From Bathymodiolus brooksi (taxonomy: Eukaryota > Mollusca > Bivalvia > Mytilida > Modiolidae): 64,000 bases of DNA. Below are positions 35,346 through 47,220 of this stretch, one piece after another (position 1 is the first letter of the stretch; the number at the start of each line of letters is the position of its first letter). Both the position numbers and the translations under genes were made by a program. The stretch covers positions 28,572,186 through 28,636,185 of the forward strand of contig OY804585.1 in the NCBI GenBank assembly GCA_963680875.1, given 5' to 3'. Under the pieces are notes generated by a model. It was given only the letters and a program-made list of their open reading frames with translations, was not told the origin of the DNA and searched no databases.

Positions 35346-35719
35346 TCATCACTCTTCATATTATATCAACTCAAGGTTGTCTGCTAGAAGACAAGTCAAG
35401 AGGTACACTGACACTCAAAAATCATATTTACAACATAAAATTAAGAATGTGAAATACATATGAAAAGTGTAGATTTTTAATACCGAACATTGTAAACTCA
35501 ATGTCACTCTAGTTTTCCATTTATGGTGTTTATATAAAAATTGACAAAGGATGAACAAAATATCTATTCAAGTATACACAACACACTGCGCGATTTATAG
35601 GGAACACCATTGGGTCCCACACCTCTTAAGGCCGGCCCTGCAGATGGTCACCAATATGTTCCATTTGTCAAAGTCAAATTCCAGTTCTTTCTCTCTTGTC
35701 CATGTCTTATCACCATCTT

Positions 35720-35810
35720 GAGTCACAAGACGAGTGATAATAGTAGAGCAGGGACTGCATACTTATCCGGAAGATCTGAGTTCACTCCTGGTTATTAGTT
35801 GTGCTTATGC
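35720..35810 (+). repeat. Dispersed repeat, mate of 34213-34300
   Basis: GTAGAGCAGGGACTGCATAC and GAGTTCACTCCTGGTTATTA match the inverted copy. The following TTTTGTGGACTATTGTTTG motif recurs near 44080 and 50485. Confidence 0.7.
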
Positions 35811-35887
35811 TGCTTATCTTTAGTTTTTCGCGGAGTATTTTGTGGACTATTGTTTGTCCTTTCGTACTTTCTCTTTTGGTTAATGAA

Positions 35888-36251
35888 CCACATCGGGGGC
35901 GTAATGGACAACGTGATCGTCTCGAGTGCGGTAGGTCGTGGGTTCGAACCTGGTGGGGTCATACCAAAGACTATAAAAATGGTATTTGTTGCTTCTCCGC
36001 TAAACACGCAGCATTAAGGAGAAATAGCAAATACTGGTTGGCTCTGAATCAGGATAATGTGTCCGAGTGGAGTGACATGTCTACGCGCGGACTGTTGTTT
36101 CGGTGAGTTAGCACTAAAAAAATCCAACTCAGCATGTTGGTCTAGAACAAAGCGGGCCTCATCATCATCTCATTTAATATTAACTTGTTCTCGCCATGAT
36201 ATAGCTGAAAAATTGCTGAATTGGCGTTAAACAACAATCACTCACTCACTC
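35888..36251 (+). mobile_element. SINE family 2, full-length (364 bp)
   Basis: The head GGGGGCGTAATGGACAACGT is diverged in the A-box, and the B-box is GGGTTCGAACC. The body has GCTTCTCCGCTAAACACGCA, then GTGTCCGAGTGGAGTGACAT. The tail GATATAGCTGAAAAATTGCT then GGCGTTAAACAACAATCACT ends in (CACT)n. The tail is clearly homologous to that of SINE family 1 although the heads differ. Confidence 0.9.
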
Positions 36252-36875
36252 TTTTGACCAATGCATTGTCTGTCCTTCTATTTACGGCTTCTGATTACCC
36301 TTATGGTATTTTATCGAATAAGTATGACAATATAGGACCCGGAAGGTTTGCAAGTGATTAACCACAAAACAAAAGTTTAAATACTAACATTGCAACGCAC
36401 CGCTAGATGGAAAATCGATATACGTTGATTGTACAATAATACCCCCAGCAACGCTATTGTAAATGCGGCCTCTAATATCACATACAGGCCGGTAATAGAG
36501 GCCGATGATACAGGCAGCTGTACTTTAATAATTTGACCCATTTTTGTGACAAGGTTAATATCGTTCACTTGGTCATTTAAACGGGAAAATTATTTAAACT
36601 CGCTCTCAAACCAAATATAACAATTTCCCTGGATCGTCAGTAAAACATTTACACTCGTGCGTAGATTCTTGATCTGTGTTTAAAATTGACCAATTCAAAT
36701 GACAAAAGAAAAAACATCGTAATCCATATTTGATATTTTTTAATATTACATATGGTGTGGTTTTCGTACAATTTCATTGGCTAAATCAGTCACGTGATAT
36801 ACAGAATATTTAATGTATTTTTTTCCACTGTGAAGAAACCAGACCTCTTGTTTCTATTTTGACGTATATTGACGC
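36252..36875. other. No gene seen
   Basis: Non-coding flank. The GACCAATGCATTGTCTGTCC to TTACGGCTTCTGATTACCC stretch resembles the repeat near 44130 and 50535. Confidence 0.45.
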
Positions 36876-39158
36876 GGGTAACTATAAAGTGCGAAACGAA
36901 ATAGAAACGAAACGAAACGAAACGAAACGAAATCAACGAAAATGAAACGAAACGAAACGAAATCAACAAAAACGAAACGAAGCGAAACGAAATCAACGAA
37001 ATGAAAACGAAATAAAACGAAACCAACGATATCAACGAAAACAAAACGAAATACGATGCTAGACTACTTCCCACACATGTCTCAGTGTCTTTCACCAGGA
37101 GAGGACAGGATTTGATCACCATTGAACAAGAATACTATGCATTTATTCAGCGGGAGTCTGTCCTTTTCACTTAGTGGCTTCTTTTAAATTTGGGAACCAT
37201 AAGAGCAACGTCAAGACTGTTGAAAGGAGAGGAATTAAAATAACAGAAATGCAGTAGTTAAAGTTCACTAATAAATATCCCCGTCCGAGCAAAATTTAAA
37301 AGTGTGTCGGAGAGACGAAAAAGTGTGACGACGGGAAGGACAAACGAACGAACGGACAAAAGCAGAAGTCCTATATACCCCAATCTTTTTTTGGCGGAGG
37401 TATACAAATCCTATCAAAAATTAAATTTAGAAATTTAAAAAAAATCTACATATCTTGTAAAAGTACCTTTTTTCCCTTTGATCCCTTTTCATATTAAAAA
37501 AACCCAAATCACCTCCCCTCCAAAAAAATTTCCGGTATTAATAAAATTTGATACGGCACATATTGTTATACCCCCCGCTATCCAGCGGGAGGGGGGTATA
37601 TAGTATTTGTCCGTGAGTGCTTCCCTCACTGCCTATGCAATTCCTCCTTAACAACTTGATGGAATTGAATGAATCTTACAGGAAATCTTTAATACCATAT
37701 CAGGGGTGGATCCAGGATTTCAAGTTAGGGGGGCGCACTTAAAAAAATTGCACCGAGCGGAGGGAGGCGCGAAAATTTTTGGGGTATTTCGTGTGAAAAA
37801 TCACGATTTTACGCCAAAAAATTATATTTTTTCCAATTGCGGAGGGAGGCGCGAAAATGTTTGGGGTATTTCGTGTGAAAAATCACGATTTTACGCCAAA
37901 AAATCTAATTTTTTTCAATTTTAGGGGGGGCGCGCGCCGGGTGCGCCCCCCTCTGGATCCGCCCCTGCATATGGCAAGGTTCATTAATTTCATGAATTCT
38001 TTAGTACCAAATGGCATTGTGCACCTTCTATATTTGTTTACCCATTTTAACAGTCCTTGCTAAAATTTCTTCACTTTTGGACTTTGTCATTTAAGGCTAT
38101 GTAATTGTCATACAAGGCTATACAATAGAGAGAGGATACTGTTGCGTTATCCATAACTCTTCCTAAACAACAGAATGGATTTCAATAAAACTTCCAGAGT
38201 TTCTTATGTTTAGTTTTTGCAAGCATTATTTTTTCCAGAAGTTCTTCTGTAAGGAGGGCGCTCACTGTACGTCCTGCTATGTTGCTGTTGTTTTTTTTTA
38301 GTTCTTCAAAATATAACAATAGGATTTGAAATAAAAAGTTTATAGTGTTGGGTCTTTTTGACCCCTGTATATCTCGGAAAGAACAACGGTAAGACATTAC
38401 GCCAGATCTGTTGGCACACTACCGAATAAAGGTAATAACAATGGTACCGTACGCCAAGGCGCATTCAAAGGGGAAAGTCCACAAAAACAAACAAAACCGA
38501 TAAAAACTCATGGGGATTAAACGTGACAAGTTGGGAAAATCCAGTAGTCAAATAGTGCCCAGAATCTGAAACTCAAGACCATCCTGTTTGGTTTCCGAAT
38601 AGGCAAATTTATGTAGAATACAAACGAAAAACGTAATAAAATCAGACGAATAATGAACCCTCAATATCCCAATCTATGAACATACCCCCTCATATCCCCC
38701 ATTTTTTTCTATATGCCCACTCCAGAAACTTTATAATTCATAAATACTGACACACACACAAACACAAATAAAAATATGACATTTGAACTTCTGAAAGTTT
38801 GTCGGCAAGCAAACCCGGCTTGGATTGAGTTGCGGGTAATGTACGTGAGGAGTACTGTAACGGACAGACATGCAAGATGGGTTATAATTAATCAAAATTA
38901 TTGTATTTAAAAAATCGAATTATCTTTTTTTTTTATTTCTTTATTTCGTTTTGTCTTTTATTTGTTTCCTTCCATTTTCTTCATATCAGTCTATTTCGTT
39001 GGTTTCGTTTCATTTCGTTTCCATTTCGTTGATTTCGTTTCGTTTCGTTTCGTTTTCGTTGATTTCGTTTCGTTTCGTTTCGTTTCATTTCGTTTTCGTT
39101 GATTTCGTTTCGTTTAGTTTCGTTTCGTTTCTATTTCGTTTCGCACTTTATAGTACCC
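36876..39158 (-). mobile_element. Large element with CGAAA-rich TIRs, copy 2
   Basis: This is the inverted relative of 26505-28637. Its ends are GGGTAACTATAAAGTGCG and, on the other side, CGCACTTTATAGTACCC. CGAAA-rich inverted arms span about 36886-37056 and 38985-39150. The interior includes the palindrome CCCCCCGCTATCCAGCGGGA (37568-37587) and, on the minus strand, a 71-codon frame (38182-38397) ending LLEKIMLAKTKHKKLWKFY. That segment is preserved in copy 1, although the N-terminal parts differ by a frameshift, which hints at former coding. A MITE is inserted at 37701-37967. Confidence 0.8.
37701..37967. mobile_element. hAT-like MITE, TSD CATAT, with empty site in window
   Basis: The ends are CAGGGGTGGATCCAGG and GGATCCGCCCCTG. 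CATAT lies at 37696-37700 and 37968-37972. The homologous site in the other large element (27860-27885, opposite strand) is uninterrupted with a single CATAT, proving insertion with a 5-bp duplication. The interior repeats the GGGGTATTTCGTGTGAAAAA block twice, as in 7408-7688. Confidence 0.95.
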
Positions 39159-39309
39159 CCATATGTGATTTTAAGAAAGTTGACGTTCGGGGAACACACC
39201 AATTAAAGCTCTTCTGAAGACGGTATCGTATATTAGCATGAATTTGGTACTGCTTTGACAACTATTTTACCTATTTTGTTCCAGTATTGTTATAAATACT
39301 GTTATAGTG

Positions 39310-39535
39310 ACAGCCGGAACCTTTGAGCCGTAATGAAAGCGGGAGGTTTGGTGCTTTAAAATCTTATTCAACCCACCATTTCTTTAGAAATGCCTGTACC
39401 AAGTCAGGGTCATTACGGTTTTCACAGTTTTCCGGTTGTTGACTGATTTTGTCTGTTTATATACTTATGAGTTTTGACTTTCCCTTTGAAAGATTGTTCG
39501 GAGTTCGGTAATTTTGTTATTCCCATTATATATCA
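39310..39535 (+). repeat. Dispersed repeat (Penelope-like 3' region type)
   Basis: GAACCTTTGAGCCGTAATGA, GCCTGTACCAAGTCAGGGTC and GAGTTTTGACTTTCCCTTTG recur in order at 57305-57535. The wording resembles the 3' non-coding tail of Penelope-like elements that litter bivalve genomes; this assignment is from memory. Confidence 0.6.
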
Positions 39536-40299
39536 GCATCAGTTGCAATTGTATCATTAGAAATTATGTAAATCGTATAAATGTATATTTATCTTTGGAT
39601 ATTTACAAAATCAGTAATACTTCATGTCAAGCATTTTATTTCACTAACGAAAAGGGAAAGTGTGAGAAGATTTTTTTTTTGTAATACCGATCCTACCCTT
39701 ATCAACACATCGACCAGTGACCACAAAAAACACGGTAAAGTACAAAGCATTGGAGACAAAAAAGAAAAAACAAGCATGTGTACGCATAAAACGAATTAAA
39801 AGTGACAGTTATTTAACCTACGACCAATCATGTAAAACATGGAATTATACAACCCCCCACCCCCAACCCGAAAAACAATGCAAATGAACTCATATGTTGT
39901 ATGAAAATGTAACATGGGATGGACATATTAAGAAAAATATTAAGACGATATACAAATAGTTAACATATTGTACAGTTGATCTGATATTAAAACATATTCA
40001 AAAGGGCTCGAGGTTGGGAAGGGTCAGATACATTATTTATTCAACTAACATGAAACCGACTTTGAGACGTCACATGAAGAAGTGTCATGGCTGCTTACAC
40101 TACGACAGGAAATTCGAAATATTCATATGTCTAATCGGATATATTAATGTTAATTAAGGTGGATTTTTTTGTTTAATAATTAGTTATTTACGAATAAAAA
40201 GTTATAATGTATTGAATTATAACAATTGTTCAACTGGAGTTTTCCTTTAAATGAATAAAAAAAAGTATGAAAATTTTGAAAAGAAAAAAAATTGAAGCT
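39536..40299. other. No gene seen
   Basis: AT-rich sequence without supported features. Confidence 0.5.
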
Positions 40300-41025
40300 T
40301 TAGAAAGGTAGTCATGTAGTATATCATATGGAAGGTTTTGACGAGTAGGTTTCGACTTTTATATTTTTTGAGACCCCTGGGGGTGGTGTAGGGTCATCAA
40401 GTGCAAATATTCAAAGTTATCAACTGAAAGGTCTTGAAGAAGTCATGTTTTCAGACCCATCTGAGAGGGTGGGGCGGGTTCATCAAGTGCAAAAAATCAA
40501 GTTCTTAAAAGGTAGCCATGTGGTATAGCATATGAAAGGTCTTGGCGAGTAGGTTTTAAATTTAACATTTATTGGTGCCAGGTGGGGGCGGGGTCATCAA
40601 GAACTAAATTTCAAAGTTGTGATAAGGTAGTCGTGTCGTATATCAAATGAAAGGTCTTGACGAGTTTGTTTCAGAAGTCATCATTTCGGACTCATCTGAG
40701 ACGGTGGAGCGGGGTCATCAAGTGCAAAAAATCAAGTTCTTAGAAGGTAGTCATATTGTATAGCATCTGAAAGGTCTTCGCGAGTATGTTTCAAATTTAA
40801 CATTTATTGGTGCCCGGGAGGGGGGGGGGGGGGGGTCGTCAAGCGCTAAAATTAAAAATTATGATATGGTAGGCGTGTCGTATATCAAATGAAAGGTCTT
40901 GACGAGTACGTTTCAGAATTCATGTTTTCAGACCCATCGTGGGTGGAGGGACGGCTTCATCAAGCACAAATTCCAAAGTCCTGACAAGGTAGGCATGTTG
41001 TATATCATATGAAAGGTGTACACGT
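40300..41025. repeat. Diverged ~120-bp tandem repeat, ~6 units
   Basis: An AGGTAGTCATGT..GTATATCA..TGAAAGGTCTTGACGAGTA pattern recurs at about 40305, 40509, 40626, 40745, 40868 and 40986, each followed by a G-rich stretch and GGGTCATCAAGTGCAAA. Units alternate between two versions (ATTTATTGGTGCC and CAGACCCATCTGAG), giving a dimer of about 240 bp. Confidence 0.85.
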
Positions 41026-41208
41026 TGACGCTACCTGATTAGTAATGCCACCGACCAACTATAAATCATTTTCTCGAGACCCCGAATACATGCATATTTA
41101 GTAAGTCGCCCCTTGGTGTTTCTATACATAAAACACGCGGCATCTATCATGTTCGTCTTTTACAACAATTTACATAGTTAATCAATTCCACACATGTTTA
41201 TATCTTAG

Positions 41209-41292
41209 CAGTGGCAGCAGTAACAGCTACAGTAGGAGCCAAAGCAGCAGAAGATGAAGTAGCAACAGTGGCACCACCTCCAGCTGTGAAGG
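41209..41292 (+). CDS. Possible isolated Ala/Val-rich exon (84 bp)
   Basis: The acceptor-like ATATCTTAG precedes 41209 and a donor GTATGC follows 41292. Only one frame is open: it reads VAAVTATVGAKAAEDEV, then ATVAPPPAVKG. The exon would be phase-symmetric (one base carried in and one carried out). Local GC content is well above its surroundings. No partner exon was found, so a repeat-rich coding module or chance are both possible. Confidence 0.3.
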
Positions 41293-42686
41293 GTATGCTG
41301 TACTTATTACCATATTATTTATGAAACTGTGAAAAGTACTTTTCTTCGCAATTCATTTTTCGAACGTATATTGCTTAAAAATCAGCGAACAGAAAAATGC
41401 CTCTTGAATTTACAATTTTCATGAAATTAGTTCGAATGAGTCAATACAATGTCATTCATTCAGTTTTTCAAAAATTACAATCAGTATCTCATGAAAACTC
41501 GAAAAGCATTTTTCATCGCAAGACATTTTCGAGATAAAAATGATAGGCGAGCAGAAAAATACTTCTTTAAATTTTAAGGAAAGAAAAGATCGAATTATTA
41601 ACGTTTACAGCATTTTAGTATCAGAAATATTTATTGAATTATATACAAGGCAACCAAACAAGACATAGAGATTTACATCAATTAAACTATCACTGTTCTC
41701 GTTTCATCTAAGTCCGAAAAATATACTTAAAGTTCATTGAATTTCTTTTTATTTGTCCTTTTACTACTCTGTGTAATTGTCAGGACAACACTCTGTTTTC
41801 GGAGTAAACCTAGTCCCCAGGAAGTGGAGACTGTCTATCAGTATTTTCTAGCGTTATTGGAGAGAGAGACTTTTTCGTAGTGTTTTTCTTCCCATTCTGG
41901 GAGTCCCATTCTCTTATATCAATGCGGATTTCGTCTTTCCATTATGTGATCTGGACAAGTCTGTTGTTTCCGAATTCGATATTGCAACGTGGGTTCTCCA
42001 TCACAATCGCATTGTGAATAAAGTAAGGACGAGGGAAATCTTCCTTGTATACACCCGTTCTTCAATTTAATTGATGGATTCACTTCTCCCGATCCCGTAT
42101 GGACACGTGCATGTGTCCGCATACGTAAGGGAGTGCACCGACAATACTACATAGGGGACAGGACAAGGCTATATACATACATGTAATAAATTATGTAATA
42201 TAACATAATTTATTACATGTATATATTTTTCGAATATTTTCTATTGTGTGTTTTCAGAATTTAATTTTGTTTCATTATTTATTGTCCGAATTAGTTAATT
42301 AAAGGTATAATATCGTTGATTTTGGTAATTGTTTTAAAAGTTGTTTTGCTTTGAAAGTTCATATATACCTTCGAAACATGATTATGTTCTAATTCACGTT
42401 GTTCAAACGAACATAAAGTATTTATGTACTGTTGGCTGTAATATTCTATATACGACGAAAACCAAGTATTTGTACCTATACTTGTTAATAAATAAAACAC
42501 AAACACAATTGAAGATTGACTGGCGCAGCGACCATTTCTATTGTATTAAAACACAACAAACAACATCGTATTATAAATAAGTTCATTTTACACAACTTTA
42601 TGTTTCACTAATATTTAACTGTCAAAAGCCACTGGAAAGTCTCTATTAATCTAAAAAAGACATTTTAAAATTTACAAACTGATTCG
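41293..42686. other. No gene; 17-bp-arm palindrome
   Basis: A palindrome at 42179-42230 has arms ACATGTAATAAATTATG and its complement. Otherwise the stretch is non-coding AT-rich sequence. The frame at 41919-42122 (minus) is not convincing. Confidence 0.5.
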
Positions 42687-43672
42687 TACATATACATACA
42701 ATATATATAATGACGAGGAAATAAATAGGTATATGTACAAACATATAGTACATATACATACAATATATATAATGACGAGGAAATAAATAGGTATATGTAC
42801 AAACATATAGTACATATACATACAATATATATAATGACGAGGAAATAAATAGGTATATGTACAAACATATAGTACATATACATACAATATATATAATGAC
42901 GAGGAAATAAATAGGTATATGTACAAACATATAGTACATATACATACAATATATATAATGACGAGGAAATAAATAGGTATATGTACAAACATATAGTACA
43001 TATACATACAATATATATAATGACGAGGAAATAAATAGGTATATGTACAAACATATAGTACATATACATACAATATATATAATGACGAGGAAATAAATAG
43101 GTATATGTACAAACATATAGTACATATACATACAATATATATAATGACGAGGAAATAAATAGGTATATGTACAAACATATAGTACATATACATACAATAT
43201 ATATAATGACGAGGAAATAAATAGGTATATGTACAAACATATAGTACATATACATACAATATATATAATGACGAGGAAATAAATAGGTATATGTACAAAC
43301 ATATAGTACATATACATACAATATATATAATGACGAGGAAATAAATAGGTATATGTACAAACATATAGTACATATACATACAATATATATAATGACGAGG
43401 AAATAAATAGGTATATGTACAAACATATAGTACATATACATACAATATATATAATGACGAGGAAATAAATAGGTATATGTACAAACATATAGTACATATA
43501 CATACAATATATATAATGACGAGGAAATAAATAGGTATATGTACAAACATATAGTACATATACATACAATATATATAATGACGAGGAAATAAATAGGTAT
43601 ATGTACAAACATATAGTACATATACATACAATATATATAATGACGAGGAAATAAATAGGTATATGTACAAAC
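42687..43672. repeat. Homogeneous 62-bp tandem array (~16 copies)
   Basis: The unit starts TACATATACATACAATATAT and contains AATGACGAGGAAATAAATAG. I see essentially no variation between copies. The minus strand has no stop codon in the unit, so the three roughly 330-codon frames are artefacts. A single unit precedes the second segmental copy at 50027-50080. Confidence 0.97.
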
Positions 43673-44223
43673 ATGCTACGTATAATACTGATATATTCTT
43701 TATACTATAAAGTTATTGATGTAACTGAAAATTTTACTTCACAATAAGCTCGTGGGTCTGCTCGATACGGTCACTGCCTAGTCTCGATACTGAATTCTTC
43801 TCGCAGTTCTTTAAATACCCCCGTATTCTGAAAACCGGTTCTTACTAATACAGTAAGAAATTACTACGCACGATATACATAAATATATATATAGAACGTG
43901 GTTTGGCGAGTTTCAACCATAAAACGTGTATTTTCGTTTTTGTGTGCAGATTGTCTCCCAGCATCATTAATTATGCATGTCCCAATTTCCGAAGTGCATG
44001 CGCAATGGCACTTCCTTCAATTCCATCCAACTGTCATGTTGGTGCCCTATGTTAAGAAGAGTTTGAAGTTTTTAGTGTAATGTTTTGTGGATCATTGTTT
44101 GTAGTTTTGTCATTTTCTTTTGGCCATTGTAGTGTCTGTCCTATTTCGATTTACGGAGTCTGATTACCCCTTTGGTATCTTAAATCTTTCCATACTGAAG
44201 TTTTAATACCTGATCGACGTTTT

Positions 44224-44291
44224 ATAGTGAGTGGGTGAGTGATTGTTGTTTATCGCCATATGAGGAATGTTGTAAGCTATATCAATGGCGA
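44224..44291 (-). mobile_element. SINE family 2 tail fragment
   Basis: The reverse complement shows CGATAAACAACAATCACTCA, the end of SINE family 2. The copy-2 equivalent is at about 50632-50690. Confidence 0.6.
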
Positions 44292-44308
44292 TAATATGGG
44301 TAAGGAGA

Positions 44309-44548
44309 TAGGGTTATGGTGTTTAACGCCACTTTCACTCATCTTTTTCAGTTATATCTGGCGGTCAGTTTTTATTGGTGGAGGAAACCGGAGTATTGCA
44401 AGTCACTGACAAACTTTAACACACAATATTGTATGAGTACACCTCACTATTGGCGGAATTCGAACTTACTACTTTATTGGTGATAGAAACTGATTGTACA
44501 TGTAGTTGTAAATCCAACTACCATACGATCACGACCACGACGGCCCCT
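44309..44548 (-). mobile_element. SINE family 1 copy (segmental copy 1)
   Basis: It contains GGTGTTTAACGCCACTTTCA, GGTGGAGGAAACCGGAGTAT, GGCGGAATTCGAACTTAC and CATACGATCACGACCACGAC in the inverted order of the family 1 reference. Confidence 0.9.
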
Positions 44549-45499
44549 GCTGTTTCATCATCTAATTATTATTTCAACAATATTTGATATACATTGCTAT
44601 TTCATCATGTCTAATTATAATTTCCATTATTTTGCTGATGAAGGTTATTCCAAAAACGCGTCGTGCTCTCTAAGATTGATATCCACACTTTAGTTGAATA
44701 CCTTGTTTGAAAACTAATTAAATCATATATTTTGACTAAATTACATGCTCAGAGATCTTCAATTTTATATCTAGATAATTTTCTTTAAATCTGATGTGCC
44801 AGCTAATTGTATTTTAAATAATTGCTTATGCAAATATGAAATTTGGAAACTTTGTGTAATTCCCCAAACTCATTGCATAATTATATGGATTCGGAGAAAT
44901 AACTATTAAAAATACTGTTGATCAGGAAGTAATTATAACGCTCCAATGAGACTACTGTTCCAAACAAAGAACTAATCAATTCGTGGAAAATGTTAATGAT
45001 TCAAAGAATGTTAAATAGTTATCGTTATATATATATATAGAAGTCTAGAAGATTGTGCAACGATACCGATAAAGATGTTACAAAAAATATATTGACAAAA
45101 TTTTCGATCAACAAATGACCTTCCTCAGTGTCTATCAAAGTTTGACTGAGTTTGTAAAGATAAGATGGTATAATTACAACTCACTAAATATATATATATG
45201 TTAAAACCGCGTCATACAAAAAACACCTTGGTCTATTTTTAATATGAAGTCAATGGCTTGTATTTTTGAATGTGCATATAAATAAATTTATGTTTACATA
45301 TAATATATAAATTATGTTGGTTTAACTAAATAAAAGTTCTTCACATGATGGTCAGGAGAAAAGGGGGAAAATACCAAATATATGCGAAGGATTTATTGAA
45401 TAATAATTAAATTTGAAGAAGAAGACGAAGAAGAATTTGAATTTTCAAATAAGTTTATTTTAAAAACATAATATCACAGACAATTGATCACAATAGGTA

Positions 45500-46460
45500 T
45501 TCAGAAATTCATTTAAGAAGAAGAAGAAGAAGAAGAAGAAACATGTCATTAGGGAACAACAGTCTTCGATGATCCAAGAATATTTGAATGTGCTCATGTT
45601 TTCTGGGGGTTTTTTCTTGTTTAATTCAACATATCGAACATTCTCGTCAAGATCATGGACTTTATTTTCAATGTCCTGTTTGCAGACATGAATTTCAAAT
45701 ACAAGACCAAAGTCTAACAACTGAACAAATAGCAAACCGTTTTCCTCAGAAGATTATACGCAAACGGATACAAAGTAGTAGTAGACTACTGGAACACAAA
45801 AGGAAACCTGTAATATTGGATACAAAAGCTGAAAGAAATAATATCTCCAATAAACATGACTTTTCCAAACCGAATTTTCATCAACCAAAGTTAAACAACC
45901 ATAATGTGATACATAAAATACCAAGTGCTCCATGTAATACTCCATGTCTTCGAGAGATTCGAGTAGACCCACCAGTGAATATGAATTTATCTATTGTCAA
46001 TCGAAATCCATTACATGTACCTGTAATAAATAGACGTTTCCTGGAGCCTAGTCAATTCACTTCAATGGACTTTCATTTACCAAACATTTACAGTCCAAAT
46101 GCGATATCTGACACGAAAATACGTTTTCTGGAGCCTGGTCAATTCTCTTCAATGCATTTTCATTTAACAAACATTTACAGTCTAAATGCGATACCTGAAA
46201 TGAATAGACGTTTTTTGGATCCGGTTGAACGCTATCCAATGGATTTTTCATTAGAAATTTACAGTAACAGTCCAAATACGACGCGAGAAATCAATAGACC
46301 TTTCCTGGAGCCCAATGAACTTCATCAAACTAATTTTTATTTACCAAACATTACCATTCGAAATGGGATACCTTATCTAATTACAACTTATATAAGAATG
46401 CTGGATTCTGATTGGTTAATAGCCGTGATATTTTTCACAAATTCAGGCCTTGCATTGTGA
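45500..46460 (+). pseudogene. RING-finger pseudogene, copy 1
   Basis: This is a paralogue of the 31696-32699 exon. Upstream of the open stretch the RING is still readable in pieces: TCH then a stop, then VFDDPRIFECAHVF, then a frameshift into HSRQDHGLYFQCPVCRHEF. The in-frame stop, the lost second Cys and the frameshift show the RING is dead. The C-terminal repeat region stays open for some 250 codons, with four units of about 27 residues around RRFLEPxQFxSMxFHLPNIY. The 3' end of the exon (GMLPRQVQSL then a GTACGT donor at 47452) lies about 950 bp away, after inserted MITEs. Confidence 0.75.
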
Positions 46461-46651
46461 ATTTGCAGAATTTTTACTTCATGTAGGTGTATTTGCATAA
46501 GATTTAACTTTTTTTCATGGTATTTGCAAAATCGTATTTGCCGTTTTTACCCTTCACCGAGACGCTTGTAACAAAATTTGTAAAACGTTATCAGTTGTGC
46601 GCTCTATGTAACATCATTCGGTAGAATTAAACAGATACATCATGTTAGGTC

Positions 46652-47145
46652 CCATCTTCGCTAGCCAAGGGTTACGATCCGCTCTCACTCATCTTCACCC
46701 TTGGCATCGTTAGACGGATTTTCGAGGTCACACGGTGACGGTTTATATGTAATGCAGCTAGTGGTAGCTGCAACCAATCAGAACGGGCTTTACAAAAAGC
46801 ACATGTTCTGTAGGAAAAATGTCAACAAAATGAAAATGCAAAAAATCGTCAGTCCGGCACGATTTTGATAGTATAAAAAAGTTTGTACGATTAGCCGCTA
46901 CACTATTCGTACAAAAAGTTTGTACGAGGAGACACTGCCTATTATAATCTCGAGTCAATTTTCAGGGTATTCAAACGAAAGGAAATGAAAGCCTCGCGTC
47001 GATTGGCTGAAAATGACATCATTACAAGGGGCGTAACTGTCAAAAACCAGCAGGTGGCAGTGCGCGGGAATTACGAAAATCCGTCTAACGATGCCAAGGG
47101 TGAAGATGAGTAGAGCGGATCGTAACCCTTGGCTAGCGAAGATGG
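46652..47145. mobile_element. MITE with 72-bp TIRs, copy 1
   Basis: The arms 46652-46724 and 47074-47145 are inverted copies (outer end CCATCTTCGCTAGCCAAGGG) differing by one indel. No coding capacity. The identical element is at 53546-54039. Confidence 0.9.
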
Positions 47146-47220
47146 TTATGTCCTGAAAACGACAAACAAAAGGTATTATTTATTTAGCCAGTGTTCTAAA
47201 TAATATTCGGTGTAATTAAA

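Noticed and set aside
42646..43674. Three overlapping ~330-codon minus-strand frames
   Set aside because: All three frames are open because the 62-bp unit lacks stops. It is a tandem repeat, not a gene.
43898..44080. 60-codon frame duplicated at 50303-50485
   Set aside because: Conserved only because of the segmental duplication. It lacks known motifs and is followed by a dispersed repeat.
45460..45735. Minus-strand 91-codon frame (duplicated at 52354-52629)
   Set aside because: It is antisense to the RING pseudogene and includes a poly-Phe stretch from the GAA repeat; it looks like a shadow.
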